64,000 bases of DNA from Parascedosporium putredinis (taxonomy: Eukaryota > Ascomycota > Sordariomycetes > Microascales > Microascaceae), in contig CASHTG010000020.1 of the NCBI GenBank assembly GCA_949357655.1, forward strand, positions 1,116,001-1,180,000, in the 5' to 3' direction. This document shows, one piece after another, positions 11,168 through 23,163 of the stretch. The position numbers and the translations under genes are program-made. Each line of letters starts with the position of its first letter. The first letter of the stretch is position 1. The notes under the pieces are model-generated. The model ran no database searches, was not told the DNA's origin, and saw nothing but the letters and a program-made list of their open reading frames with translations.

Positions 11168-14100
11168 ATGCTCTCCGCATTCACAGCTCGACCCATCATC
11201 GAGCTCAGAGCCCGTGACAAGTCCAAGATCGAAACTATCTTGGCTGATGGTGAGCTTCCCTTAAATTCCCACCCGCCCCTCACCCTTCTACCTTTGCCGA
11301 CGCCACCTATCTCTCGCGCAGCCCTAACTTTTCTCATGGCTACCAGGCGACCGGGTCTTTGTAGGCTTGAATACAGGCTCCCTTCGAATTTACCGTGTCA
11401 ACGAGCTTCACCCCGAGAAATCGACAAATGGCTCTTCCCAGCCTTCGGCCTCCGCCGGCCGATCGCCGAGGAACTCGACCGACCAGCCGCCGTCGCAAAC
11501 AAACCAGAAACCGACAGATCTCCTACGAGAGGTTGAGAAATTCTCCACGAGAGCTATCGAGCAGCTTGCGGTCATAAAAGAAGCCAACACCCTCGTCTCC
11601 CTCTCCAATTACCACGTCTCTTTTCACGACTTCCAAACCTACGAGCTCGTCGAAACTTTGGCCCGCACGAGAAATGCCTCTTGCTTTGCCGTGACCTCCA
11701 ATATCATCAAGGACCCTGCCACGGGCATCCCCGAAATTATAAGTCGCTTGGCTGTTGCTGTGAAGCGTAAGCTCCTCTTGTGGAGCTGGCATGAGAGCGA
11801 GCTACACCCGGACGTCACCGAAGTCTCCTTGACCGAGACGATCCGGTCACTGACCTGGGCGAACGCGACTAAAGTTGTTTGTGGCATGAATGGAGGCTAT
11901 GTACTTGTGAACGTGCTCACGAGCGAAACGGAGGAGATTGGAAGTTCGGGCGTAGGGGCTCGGCTGGTGCGCAAGGCGGCCGCTTCGGCGCCGTGACCAC
12001 ATCCGGTATGGGCTACATGGGTCTCGGTGGCTATATCCCTAAACCACTCTCCGCAAGGCTCGCCGAGGGCGAGCTCCTACTGGCCAAGGACATCAATACC
12101 CAGTTCATCAACGACGAGGGACAGCCGCTGGAGAAGAACCAAATACCGTGGCAGACGGCGCCTGAAGCTATCGGCTACTCTTACCCGTACATACTTGCAT
12201 TGCAAGCACCCGTAAAGGGAACATTGGAAGTCCGGAACCCCCAGACGCTGTCATTACTCCAAACGATCTCCTTACCAGGCGCAGCACAGCTGCACCCCCA
12301 CCCCCATGCTGAGCCTTGCCCAAGGGAAGGGCTTCCATGCCTCAAGTGAGCGATGTGTATGGAAAATGGGGGCTACTGATTACGATTCGCAAATCAAGCA
12401 GCTTGTTGAGGCGGCCGGCTACGACGAAGCCATAAGCATATTAGATATGCTCGAGGATGCACTTTTGAGGAACAAAGCTGAGTCGCTCCGCGAAACGAAG
12501 ATGCTCAAGGCGGAGAAGCTCTTTAGGCAGAAACAATATCGAAAGTCGTTGGACCTCTTTAATGATGAGGACGTGCATGCTCCGCCTGAGCGTGTCCTAC
12601 GACTGTTCCCCCTTAATTGCGGGCGGGCTTTCCGCGTATAAACCCCCGAGGTTACGGAAGAGCCTGAGATAGAAGCTGTCGATGGCACGAATGGTACGGA
12701 GCCGACAACGCCGGAACCCAGCACACCCTATGCGTCCTCTCCAGCCAGGGGCGCTGCTGCCGGGGAGGTGGCTTCGTCTCCATGTTCATGGGTGGGCGGA
12801 GACAAACAATCACCGACGACGCATCTACGAAGTCGCCCAGGAAAGAGAGCACGGATAGCGATGACGCCGCCAGCATAAAACCCAAGCCTTCACCGGATGG
12901 GTTCCTCGAGGGCCAGGATCTCACCAAGGCTGTATTGGAGCTCAATAGCTATCTTGCTGGGACCCGCGCCCGACTGCAGCGTGTCATTGACCCTGCAACG
13001 GGCAAGCTTAAGCCTCGATCGTCCAAGGACAAGACTGCAGAGGAGACCTTGAAGGCTCTTTTGTCGTCTGCCCATGACGAATCTGATCTTGAGCTGGAAA
13101 AGCAGCTGCGGGAGACGTTTACGCTCGTGGATACGACCTTGTTCCGGGCATACATGTTTTCTCGACCCACGCTTGCGGGCTCCTTGTTCCGCATCCCCAA
13201 TTTTTGCGACCCGGAAGTTGTGAATGAAAAACTTGTGGAGCACAACCGCTTCACCGAGCTTGTTGACTTTTTCTACGGGAAGAAGCTGCACGCGAAGGCG
13301 CTAGAACTCCTCCACAGGTTTGGCGCCGCAGAGGGACCGGACGAGGCGGCACCTGCTCTCCATGGGCCCCAGCGAACGATTTCTTACCTTCAAAACCTGC
13401 CGCCCTCGGAAATCGACCTCGTGCTCAAGTACGCTGAATGGGCTCTTCGTGCGAGCCCCGACCTCGCGATGGAGATCTTTGTTACCGATACCGAAAACGC
13501 CGAGACGTTGCCGCGGGCTAGGGTGGTTAGCTTCCTTTCTGGCATCGATCCATCTTTGGAGATTCGTTACCTAGAGCACATCATCATGGAGCTGGACGAC
13601 ATGACGCCCGAGTTCCACAATAGGCTTGTAGAGCTGCTTATCCAGCACCTCAAGGATAACGCGAGGGGCGATGAATGGGATACTGTGATGGAGAAATTAA
13701 TCAAGTTTCTGCCCTCGAGCCGACAGTATAGCTTGAGCAGAGCGTTTGGGTTGATTCCACGGGAAGGTAAGTTCAAGTTTAGATGCATGCTGGGAGCGTG
13801 ATCTTGCGCTGGCGTAGAAATGACTAACCCCCACTGGCTAGATCCGTCATTCTATCAGGTACAAGCCGTCATTCTATTCCTTATGGGCCAACACAAGCAA
13901 GCACTGGAAATCTACGTGTTCAAGATGCAAGATTACGCCAAGGCGGAAGAGTAAGTTGGAATCTGACGCGGGCGACACATGCGCCTAGACTTGATTAGTG
14001 TTACTAACGTCGCGTTACTTTACTTCTAAACGACAGGTATTGTAATCAAGTTCATTTGAGTCAGGAGGCGCACCCGCCAGCTTCGAGGCCTCAATCTCAG

Positions 14101-14630
14101 CAAAGCCAAGCGACCCCAGAAGACGCCGAAGGGGACGCGCCGCCGTCAATCTACCACACTTTACTAGCCCTTTACCTCACGCCGCATCCTCCCCACGCGC
14201 AGAACCTCGCTCCAGCCTTGGACCTTTGTCCAAGCATGGTTCCCGGCTGCCAGCAGAGTCTACGCTGTCGCTTATCCCAGATAGCCTTTCTGTGAGTAAG
14301 CTAGAGTCTTATTTCCGTGGGCGCATGAGGTCGTCTACCAGCATGGTCAACGAATCTCGCGTCGCTGCAGGGCTCCGTGCCACCGAATACATCACGAGCC
14401 AAGCGCACCTTCTTCTTGGCGATGGTGTGCCCGGTGGCCAGGCCGGACGAAGCAGGCGAGTTGTGGTGACGGAAGAGAAGCTTTGTGGTGTGTGCCATAA
14501 ACGGCTGGGTGGGAGCGTGGTGTCGGTGTTGGCGGACAACACCGTCGTGCACTACGGTTGCGCGAATAGAGCGGGCATCCAGAGGCCCGATGGTCCAAGG
14601 GCGGCGAGCTGGGGAAGGACGATGTCATAG
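11168..14630 (+). CDS. VPS39: Vam6/Vps39, HOPS tethering complex subunit (six frame breaks)
   Basis: This subunit of the HOPS complex tethers late endosomes and vacuoles through Rab7/Ypt7 and prepares SNARE-driven fusion. Exons are 11168-11249, 11347-13766, 13842-13950 and 14037-14630. The start MLSAFTARPIIELRARDKSK leads into the CNH (citron homology) domain with RVFVGLNTGSLRIYRVNE. A helical clathrin-repeat region follows (YDEAISILDMLEDALLRNKA, LKAEKLFRQKQYRKSLDLF), then the Vps39 domain 1 region around the FMGG loop and NSYLAGTRARLQRV. The C-terminus has the zinc-binding module CGVCHKRLGG with HYGCA. Frame changes are needed near 11945, 12300, 12612, 12645, 12765 and 14230, each explained by missing bases and mostly in C or G runs. 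With eight bases restored the total is 1071 codons and all splice phases fit. Confidence 0.92.
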
Positions 14631-15000
14631 ATATCGATCGCATCTTGATATCTAGGCAGGCAGGCAGGGAGGAGTGTGTAGAAAGATATATCCGGTATTG
14701 TATTGCTTGCCACGGGCGTATGAGGCGCTGTGTTTCGTGTCATGCAGCCTTTTTGTTCCTCTTGTCCTTTCTTTCTTTCCTTTCTTTTTGGCTTCTCTTT
14801 CTTCATCCCCGATATCATATTCATCATTCATTTGCATAAGTGGAGGTGGCGAGAAGGATGGGTTCTCTGATCTTGGCAGGATAGTCCCGTTTTGGGATGT
14901 AGATAGTGTGTATGATGGGTAGGCTGTTCGAACACTACCCTGTATAATCGATTCTTTGTGGTCGGCTTTTGACAAGCTTGCTCCTGGTTGGGGATCAGCT
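14631..15000. other. Gap between convergent genes
   Basis: 370 bases between the Vam6 stop and the stop of the minus-strand Gon7-like gene. It holds a T/C-rich stretch (14760-14810) and no gene. Confidence 0.5.
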
Positions 15001-15291
15001 TCACTCGTCCTCTTCTACGACCTCTTCGCCATAGTTTTCCTCCTCTTTGGCCTCGTCAGTAGAAGCCCCGGCCGCCGCTCCAGCCTCACGGGCCTTGTCC
15101 TCGTCCATACGGCGGGTGAGCTCCCTATTGATGTCATCCTGGGCGGACGCGGCGGCGGCACGGAGGGCGGCGAGATAGGAGCCCGGGTGCTCCGGGTGAA
15201 TCTCGGCGGAAACGGAGTGGGAGGCGGTGAAGGGCTCGCTGGTGGGCGAAGAGTAGGTGGCTGTGAAGCTTGGTTGGGTGGTCGAAGACAT
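15001..15291 (-). CDS. Gon7-like EKC/KEOPS complex subunit
   Basis: An intact single-exon gene of 96 residues. KEOPS makes the t6A37 modification of ANN-decoding tRNAs; Gon7 is its small, poorly ordered fungal subunit, which contacts the Kae1-type subunit. The start MSSTTQPSFTATYSSPTSEP, the middle YLAALRAAAASAQDDINREL followed by TRRMDEDKARE, and the acidic tail EAKEEENYGEEVVEEDE match my recollection of fungal Gon7 proteins in length and order. The protein evolves fast, so the call rests on the combination of small size, the central helix and the acidic C-terminus. The ATG at 15291 is chosen because it gives the family-typical start; an upstream in-frame extension looks like leader sequence. 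Confidence 0.65.
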   Translation of the reverse strand: MSSTTQPSFTATYSSPTSEPFTASHSVSAEIHPEHPGSYLAALRAAAASAQDDINRELTRRMDEDKAREAGAAAGASTDEAKEEENYGEEVVEEDE

Positions 15292-17968
15292 TGTCTCGGC
15301 GGGACTGTGGGTTACGAGTGGGAGGGAGTGGGCGAGGTTGAGGTTGGGAGGGGGGCTTGGGTCAAGGGTGAGCGAGAACACCACACACGGGGCGTTGGAA
15401 TGGGGTTGGAAGGGAAGGAGTGAGGCGTTTGAGATCCTGCTATCTATGTGCGGTATGAAGGGTTAGGTCGGTGATGCGGCGGACGGGTTGCTGGATTGAT
15501 GGGTTTGAGGAGCAAGTGTCGTGTTAGAATAGGAGGTTTTTCTTTTCTTTTCTTTTTTCGCGATGCGATCGAGTGGATTTTTGGTGAAGACATTGCGGGA
15601 CCCACCGGGTTATAGCGGGGTAATATTGGGCTTGGGAAGCTGCATACAAGTTCAATGTTCAAATTGTAGCTGCCCCTGCTACGTTCAATAATCTCTACAT
15701 TGGAGCGAGTTTCCAAGGCCCAAACTAAAGGTGATTAATATCTCGATATTAATACAGACAGCCCTGGAACTAGCCGTGATCAACGCAAACAAGAAGGTGG
15801 ATACGACAGGGCAAACCTGGTCCATTCCCCCCGCTGCATGGCATGAGGAGAGAGAGCCGATCAATGATGTTAGTCAGGAGGATTGCATCAATAGGTCCCA
15901 CCTTGTCTGCTCTTCTCCTTCTCTGGCGATGGGACGGGAGGACAAAAGCAATATTTACGAGCAGGTCCCCAGGGCGAACTCATCCCATCTCCCTGCATGG
16001 CGAGCTGTCACTGGTTGACTGGCCGGGATGAGGTACAGGGCAGGCAGGCGGCCCTCCCTCCTTTGAGATTCAATTGTGATCTAGCGTACCTCGGTACACT
16101 AGAGAAGACCCGGGGGTGGGTTGCAAGCACTGATGCGACATTGGGGGGCAGGATGTGGCTGGCTGGGAGGCGCTGAAGTGCCGTCAGCTTTTTTCTTTCT
16201 GGTGCGTCTATTGGAGGGAGGGGAGCTAAACTCGGCTTCTCGGAGGGGGCCCCGTTCTTGTGCGTGTACGAGGTCGGGCTATCCGTGGAAGGGTTCATGT
16301 TCTACGTTTTCTTGATGGGATAGATTCATAGATGGGTTGTCCATCCAAGCGAGGCAATGGTGCACTGGGTAATATCTTGTAGTAGGCTAGTAACGGAATA
16401 TGAAGCACTGATAGGGTAAGTAGTTTTGGCCTGGGAATAACTACAAGTACGAGGTCCATCTGTTGCTGAAGGAGTCAATTGGATTGTGTGTGTGGGGGTG
16501 AGCTCTGGAAAACTCATTCTGCCCCCTTCCTTCACCCCTGGCTGTGTTTCAGTTTCGATGAGGACACACAAACGGATAATGGGGTTCAAACGATGGCGCA
16601 AGGATGGCTACATGGTGTTTTGGCTGACAAGACAGTGAACACAGTGATACAACACACTCCCCTTTTGGAAGAAACGTTTTGCCAAACTTGAGATTCATTT
16701 GATGGATTATTGATGCTTCAATGTTATCAAGATGGACGGGCTAAAGCCTTATCCTGGGGTTGGCCTATAGGGACCACCCGTGTCCCGGAACCGGATCGGA
16801 GTTCGTGGGAGATGGGAAGAGCCCTATGTTCATATGTTCATGCTCGTTCCTGCTCGTGCTTGAGTGGGATCGCTTTAGGTCAGCCACTGTGAAGGGCTCA
16901 ATGTTGATGAGCACCGATTGAAACCAGTCAATTGAACCAAATGGATCAATGTACCATCAAGGAGCCAAGACAACATAGGTCGAACCAGGCCATCCAGTGT
17001 GCACATTCGTTCAGCCCCAAAACCCCAAGGTTCAAATGTTCCCACACCCCAGGCTAGGGCACTATTGCTCCCATATTACACCAGTGACTGCGCTACTTGT
17101 ACCACCCCTTCCTTCGGCGTCGAAACACTGGTTCCCCTGCAGGCCCGGCCCTGTCGACACCATCGCCTCTCCCCAACCGCGGATCTGACAACCACGTCCA
17201 ACATCACATGGGCACCGAGCGTTCGTGTACAGGTACCTTGGAGTGACACCCCTCATGCGTCTGGTCTCCTCCACTCCTCCCTGTCCCCCTTTTGAGTGCG
17301 GCGGGCATCTTTGGGGTCAATCGAGTTCAATGTTCAAGTTCCTTGTTCGGTGCAATGGCAACCCACTTGCGCCTGTCCTTGATCCAGCTTTCTAAGCCTC
17401 GCACGCCTCCAAGTTTCTCTTGCCTTGGACACCTGTCGATCAGATCTTGTATCTTGCCCACTCTTTTCCTCATTCCATGATCTTCGAGCACAAGACCCTC
17501 AACCTTGACCTTGATTGACGCCTGCGATCATCCCTTCATTTTCGTCTTATTTTCTTCTTATTTCCCCTCACATATTCTTTTGCGATTAGGAAAATACGAC
17601 GTTCCTTCTCTCCCCCTTCTAATCTTGGAATGCTACCCTAGGCCGCCTGCGCTGTCTCGACACTTGCGAGATCGTCTCCAAAACCCAGAAACAACCCGCG
17701 ACAACCGCACTCCAACAAGGCCCGCCCGCCACACAACCCCAACAGTGGAGTGGGATTGGGCCAACCCAACAACCCAGTCCATTGTTTGACCATCGTGCGC
17801 TTCTGAATGAAGATGTAAAACGATCCCCTGATATTATCCCCCATCCCCTCGTCTTTTTTTAGTGTCTCTCGCGTACGAGGGGAGCCGTCCTCTTGTCTCT
17901 CTCGCTCTCCCTCTTCCAGACCCGGAGGAAGGAATCCAGCGTGCCATCGCGAGGGGGACTAAGGCACG
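15292..17968. other. 2.7 kb between Gon7-like and HbrB genes
   Basis: No gene that I can support. A minus-strand open frame at 16008-16298 (96 codons, starting MNPSTDSPTSYTHKNG) has a reasonable start context but no recognisable motif. The last 500 bases before 17969 are C/T-rich and look like the HbrB leader. Confidence 0.4.
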
Positions 17969-20641
17969 ATGCACTCAGCACGGGCCCAGCGGGCCCCAGG
18001 GAGCTTCTCCCCTTGGCGAGCAACAGCGCAAGCACAGCTCCTACCACAGCCAATGCACCACCCCCTTCGACAGCCGCCACCCATTCCCACAGAGCGGCGC
18101 CCTTCTTCCTCGAGCGACGATACCGCGAAACCGTACAACCTCTTGAGCAACCAACCGCGCGCCCATCAAGTCACAGCAGCCGCCGCTGCAGCGGTCGTCG
18201 CCTCGGGGAAACGATCAACTCCCAATCCCATTTACACACATTTCACCTCACATGCGAACTCGAGTACCTCGAGTCTTCAGAACTTTTCTCGACCCAATCT
18301 CTCCGCAAACCCTGGGCGTTCTCCCACCACGCCTACCACCAACATCGACCCCATATCACCGCGTCTCGTCCCCGCGACTGCCCGATCAGTATCCTCACAG
18401 ACATCCTCTAGTGTATCCTCAACGAGCAAGATCGGCCACCAAAGGAAGTACTCGAACCAAGGCCACTTTGAGCCGACGTTGCCCTCGACCTCGACCTCGA
18501 ATCTGTCCCAGGTCGGCATGGCGCAGTCTGGCTCCGCTGCCGCAGCTCTCTCTGCGAGCCAGATCGCCGCTCAAGCTGCCGTCCTGAGCCATCAGCAAAC
18601 TGCCGGCCAACACTCTCGACAACGATCACAGACTGTCCCGACCCCGGGCCAGTCCGAGGTCGATGGCCAAAGAAAACCCACCCCTATCAGGGTAGGGCCG
18701 TTGAGCCCTCCCCTAGTGAGCCTGACCGAAGCGAGTGTGCCCCGAGAGAGCGGCTTCGCGAACCAAAGTTACCGCAACGGGCTTCTAGGTAGCCATAGCA
18801 CGGCTGCAACGACCGCCGCAAATGTCGTCTTTCCCCGGTCCGGGCCGACGTCGCCAATGCAGCCCTCACACTCACCCACCGCTCAATCCTCATTTGCCTT
18901 GCCTGACAAGCCCCTGAAGCCGGAAAAGGAAAAGTCCAAAGTAAAGCTCTTCTCCCGCCCGCGTAAAATTAGCACCAAGGGCGAGACCGACGAGAAGCCT
19001 CTTCCTAGTCCCGGGAAGATCGGCTCCGCCTTGTCTGCTTTGCAGAGGGGAAATTTTAGCTCCACGAGTCTGGTTGACTCGTCCAGCGCGTCCTTTTACA
19101 ATCTAGGAAACTCCTCCGCCGCCACCATACGCCCCGTCGACAACGAAAAAGAGGGCAAGGAAAAGGAGAAGAAGCACCATTTTCTGTCGCGGCAGAAGCA
19201 AAAATTAAAGGAAGAATATCACCTCACAAGTAGCTCGAGTACACTGAAAACCGCCGACTCACATGGCCTGGGTAACCTGTATAACTTTAGCTTGCCGCCC
19301 AGCCCCGCGCCAACCATGACCTCGTTCCCAAAGAGTATAACTGGTTTACATGGTGGCAGGAGGGATAAGCGCAAGGATGAGCGCTCCGAGAGCCGCATGG
19401 ACAACGAGTCCATCTTTTCTTACCCCACCGAGTCCCTCGCGGGGTCGTACCCTTCCAACGCGGGATACTTGGATTCGCTAGACGCGGGGAAGTACGGCCT
19501 CTCCTCCATATCCTATGATGACGCCTGGCCGTTTTTAAAGGCCAAGATCCTCGTGGTGTTTCAGGGAGAGGACCTCCGTATCAGCATAGAGGACCTAAAC
19601 AGAGTGGTAACTCTACATATCCAGTACTGCATTCAGAGGAGATCCCCAAACATCATCCTCGAGGATATCCGTGACCTCCTGAGTACCGGCTTCTTATCTC
19701 TCGACCAGGCCCTCCGGAAAACGCCCGAAGACAGGGTCATTCCTGCTCTAGTTGAGCTATGGCTCTTCACCTTCACCTCTGTTCTCCCCTACATGCAGGC
19801 CGTCTTTCTCCCTCTCGACCTGGAGTTTGCTGGGGTCGGTAGTCTCCTCACCCCGGACAAGGCCCGCGATTTCTGGGGCGGTGTCCTGGAGTCGGGCGTC
19901 CAAGGCTCCCATGTAGCCCCGGCGTCCGCCGTTATCGACGTACGACGGCTTGTGCTGAATGCCTACCGTGATATCGTCATCCTCCCGCGCTATGACACGC
20001 TCAAAACGATATTCTCCCGCCTCTCGCTCGAGTTTCTCCCTTCATCCTTGGCAACCATGGCGCTCGCGTCGCCACCGCCCGAGCCCATGATCCTTTCCAC
20101 CAGTCCTTCGGGCTCCTTTGGTTCGTTTGGACGACCAGGTACAGCTCCGAGCGTGGACCCGGCGTTCTCAAGCTACAATTCATCAGCGTCAACCCTCCTG
20201 AGCGAAGCTAGCATGAACCTACCGCGGACCCGCGCCATCTCCAACGTATCCAAGGGAGTGCCACCGGCAGCGACGGCGGCGTGCGCCCTTTACGCCCTCG
20301 AGCCTCCAGGCGCTCGGTGGCGGCGCCGCCGTGGGCCCGCGCGAGCAAAACGTGGAGGACTCGAAGCAGGTTACCGAACTCGTCGGCCGCATGCTGCAGT
20401 GCATGAGTGTGTTGGCGAGCGTTGGCGCCGTCGGTGACGGGACCGACGTGGATGGCGATGAAAGATGGAGGAGCTGTGCAGGCTCCTCAAGCTCAACTGG
20501 TTTGGTCGAGGGAGGACGGGGCGGAACAGGCGCGGTATCGTGGGCGGACGTGTCCGGAGGGGCAATACCGGGCCTTCGCAACAGTCGCAGCTCCAGCAGC
20601 TCCAGCAACTTCAGGGCAGGGAGGAAGTTCGAGTTGCGTGA
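17969..20641 (+). CDS. HbrB/Bit61-family TORC2-associated protein (three frame breaks)
   Basis: The protein belongs to the HbrB family (Aspergillus HbrB, yeast Bit61, animal PRR5/Protor). Members bind the TOR complex 2 core and affect polarised growth and branching. The first 510 or so residues are Ser/Pro/Thr-rich and disordered, with a Lys-rich patch KEGKEKEKKHHFLSRQKQK. The HbrB domain lies at about residues 515-690 (nt 19515-20040), with SYDDAWPFLKAKILVVFQGE and TLHIQYCIQRRSPN. The C-terminus carries REQNVEDSKQVTELVGRMLQ and a basic end with RTGRNRRGIVGGR and QLQQLQQLQGREEVRVA before TGA 20639-20641. Reaching it needs three single-base corrections near 20252, 20285 and 20440. With them the gene is 892 codons. 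It looks like one exon. Confidence 0.88.
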
Positions 20642-21444
20642 AAAGCCAGACGTTGAAGCGCGGCCGAAGCGTCGCCGCCTGGATTTTTATATATCAGCGA
20701 TGAAACACACTCGATGCTTTTGTTCGCGAATGGACCGCTTGAAGCTGTCATCTGCATAGCAGGCCTTGCCCACTCGCCAAGCCCTTCGATAGCTGGGACT
20801 GTGAGAGGTGAAGCAGCCAGCTTGCCAAATAGTATCCTCCACCTTAGCAGCTTCGCCAGTACTTGCGCCAGCACTGCGCCCCAGCGCGTCCCGTGTGCCA
20901 TATTGGCAATGTGCGGTCATCTGCCAATACATCCGGGCCGCCGCACATATAGCATGCCCATCGGAAGCCGTGACTCAAAGGATATCCACAACCCCAGATA
21001 GAATAGGCACCGACAACCGACACTGTCGATACATTCTTCAACCTTGTGGATACCTTCCGGCTTGGTAATAGGCAGGATTACAAATCCGGACTCTCCGAGT
21101 TCGGTGACAACCAACTTAAATCTCCTTGATGGGGACCCTGTTCAGCAGGTTCAGCCAGCAGTTCAGGATCGGAATCCAGCAAGGAGACTCACACGCCAAC
21201 TCGGAGAAGATGGCTATAGGAACAGAAACTTCACTGTTATTGAAGGCGCCTTTCTTATCTTCGCCAGCCTCAACCCCAAGGGCCTTTTAACTGCCTTGCA
21301 ACAGGTTCTAGATGAACTTTCAGCCCTATATACCTTAAAGGCGATGCTGGCAGGGCGAAGTCTTCCAGCTATCCACCAAATCATCACGGATAAGAATATG
21401 GTAAGATGGGTCAAGGGGAACATTGACACCATCTAAAGTTCCCT

Positions 21445-21995
21445 CCCATCGAGATAACCCAAGACGAAAGATACATATGATGGCAGGATGATCCTCTGAT
21501 CATCCTTGCCCTCAAGGTTATTCTGTGATTGGAATAATTCTTGGCCAAATAGGTTGCTATTTGAGTAGCAATGGTCTTAGAAAGCGTAAATATGACAAGT
21601 ATCTTTGTCTTGTATGCTTCTACTTGCTGGTACTCTTTAATATAGTTGGCTAAAGTCTGTGCACAAGTGTCGGCAGGCATGCCCCCGGGGCCTTGGCTGA
21701 AATTGAAGGGGATAGAGCTGAAGGCGATTTTGGGCTGCCGGAATGGGCGGGAGAACGTTGGGATTCTTTGTTCAACCAGAAGCTCAGGTGGGGGCGCCTG
21801 GATGCCGCAGAGCTGAACAGCCTCCCTTATCCTCGCAGAACAGACTGTGTGGCTTGGTTCGGCTTCCCGAGATGGCGCCAGGGTCGCGATGCAGACTACC
21901 CACCGAGGGACATCTGCAAAAATCGACATGCAATCAACTTTACTGAATACATAGGGATGGATATAGGGGCAACATATAGCCAGTATCCCTATCAC
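21445..21995 (-). pseudogene. Possible RecQ-like helicase fragment, transposon relic
   Basis: A minus-strand frame (starting near 21995) contains DVPRWVVCIATLAPSREAE, which resembles the motif III TAT(L)xP region of RecQ-like helicases found in fungal subtelomeric and transposon-linked genes. About 100 residues later comes AYKTKILVIFTLSKTIATQI, comparable to the motif IV strand and helix. The walker A and DEAH motifs that should lie upstream are not visible, and neither neighbour frame continues the protein. It is therefore at best a broken piece. The resemblance is from memory and weak; chance is possible. Confidence 0.22.
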
Positions 21996-22893
21996 TACCT
22001 ACTCTAGTAAGAGTAAAGAGTAGGCTAATGAGGAGGTAGAAGGAAGGAAAACAGTGGTTAGAGTATTGTAGCAAGATATATCATAGCGCACACCTACTGA
22101 TCAGCTACTTCGCAGCTCTAAAAATAACATCAACACGTTGTATCACTATATCTCTGCTTCTACTTTTCTTTTATCGGGTTTCTAACAAGGCGGGTTCTTG
22201 GGGCGTCGAGGAATCTTGGAGGGAAACGAGACCATAAGGCGTTCTTTTTTTGTGTCTTTTTACATGTATTCTCGGGATATTGAGTTTTGACGACCTCTGG
22301 TCGAATAGTGTAACAATCTGAACAAAAAATGGGAGGAGAATCTGGAATTTCATGCTCTATAGCATCCTTCACACCCTTCACTCACCACTTGACTATTTTT
22401 AATTCATTTTTTAATAAGCAAAGGGCTCGTCGACGTGTACCTCGGTACTAGTAGCATCTTTCCTTCGAAAGCGAAAGGTATTACCTTGGGAGTCTACCAG
22501 GCAGGACGGCCAGTGGGCTACGAATTCGCATGAAGTCGCTGATGACTGGCTATTTACTTGTTTGTGTACGTGTGATGGGAAGCTCTGGATATTTGGACAG
22601 GCGGGACAAGTGCGTCACATTCTACAAGATTCTACGAGGAAAGGAGGTAGTCTCCAGATGTTGCGTTCAAGGATGTTTATATTAAGATGTATATATTGAC
22701 AAGCTAAAGCCACCAGCCTTGTGACATGAGTGAAACCCACTCTGCTGTTACTATCTTTCATTTTTCTTTCCCCTCTGTTTCTGGGATTTCTTTCTTTTGG
22801 TCCAACAAGTGAGACTATGCAGAGCAGAAGCATGTTAGATCAGCTAGCTCAAGCGAGAAATGGCAAGGACTTGTTTCCAAAGTATAAAGGAAA

Positions 22894-23023
22894 TCTCATC
22901 TCGCATCATAATCAGACATCCAAGGAAGGATTGACCCTCATATATCCCACAAAGGCTCTAAGGGGACTCGAGTGGAAACTGCGAATGTCGATGGAAATTT
23001 CATCATATTGATGCGAGATGAGA
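22894..23023. repeat. 15-bp inverted repeat with 100-base spacer
   Basis: TCTCATCTCGCATCA at 22894-22908 is matched exactly by its reverse complement at 23009-23023. The arms could form a hairpin stem. It lies on the internal side of the possible LTR element, so it may be part of the same relic. Confidence 0.6.
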
Positions 23024-23147
23024 CAGAGGGGGACCAACGAAGAAGGATAATCACTAACCTTTTGAACGTCTACGAGCATTGTAGAACTGCGAGGTTAGTG
23101 GAGAATTATGGGATGAAGCATAGCAATAGCAGGTAGAAAAAACTAGA

Positions 23148-23158
23148 CTTTGATACCA
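23148..23158 (-). promoter_or_regulatory. Primer-binding-site-like motif beside a possible LTR
   Basis: Read on the minus strand these bases are TGGTATCAAAG, close to the TGGTATCA(G/A)AG primer-binding sites of many Copia-type retrotransposons. The site lies five bases from the CA terminus of the possible LTR, the expected place. It does not match the 3' end of the fungal initiator tRNA that I recall, so the primer identity is unclear. Confidence 0.3.
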
Positions 23159-23163
23159 CGAAA

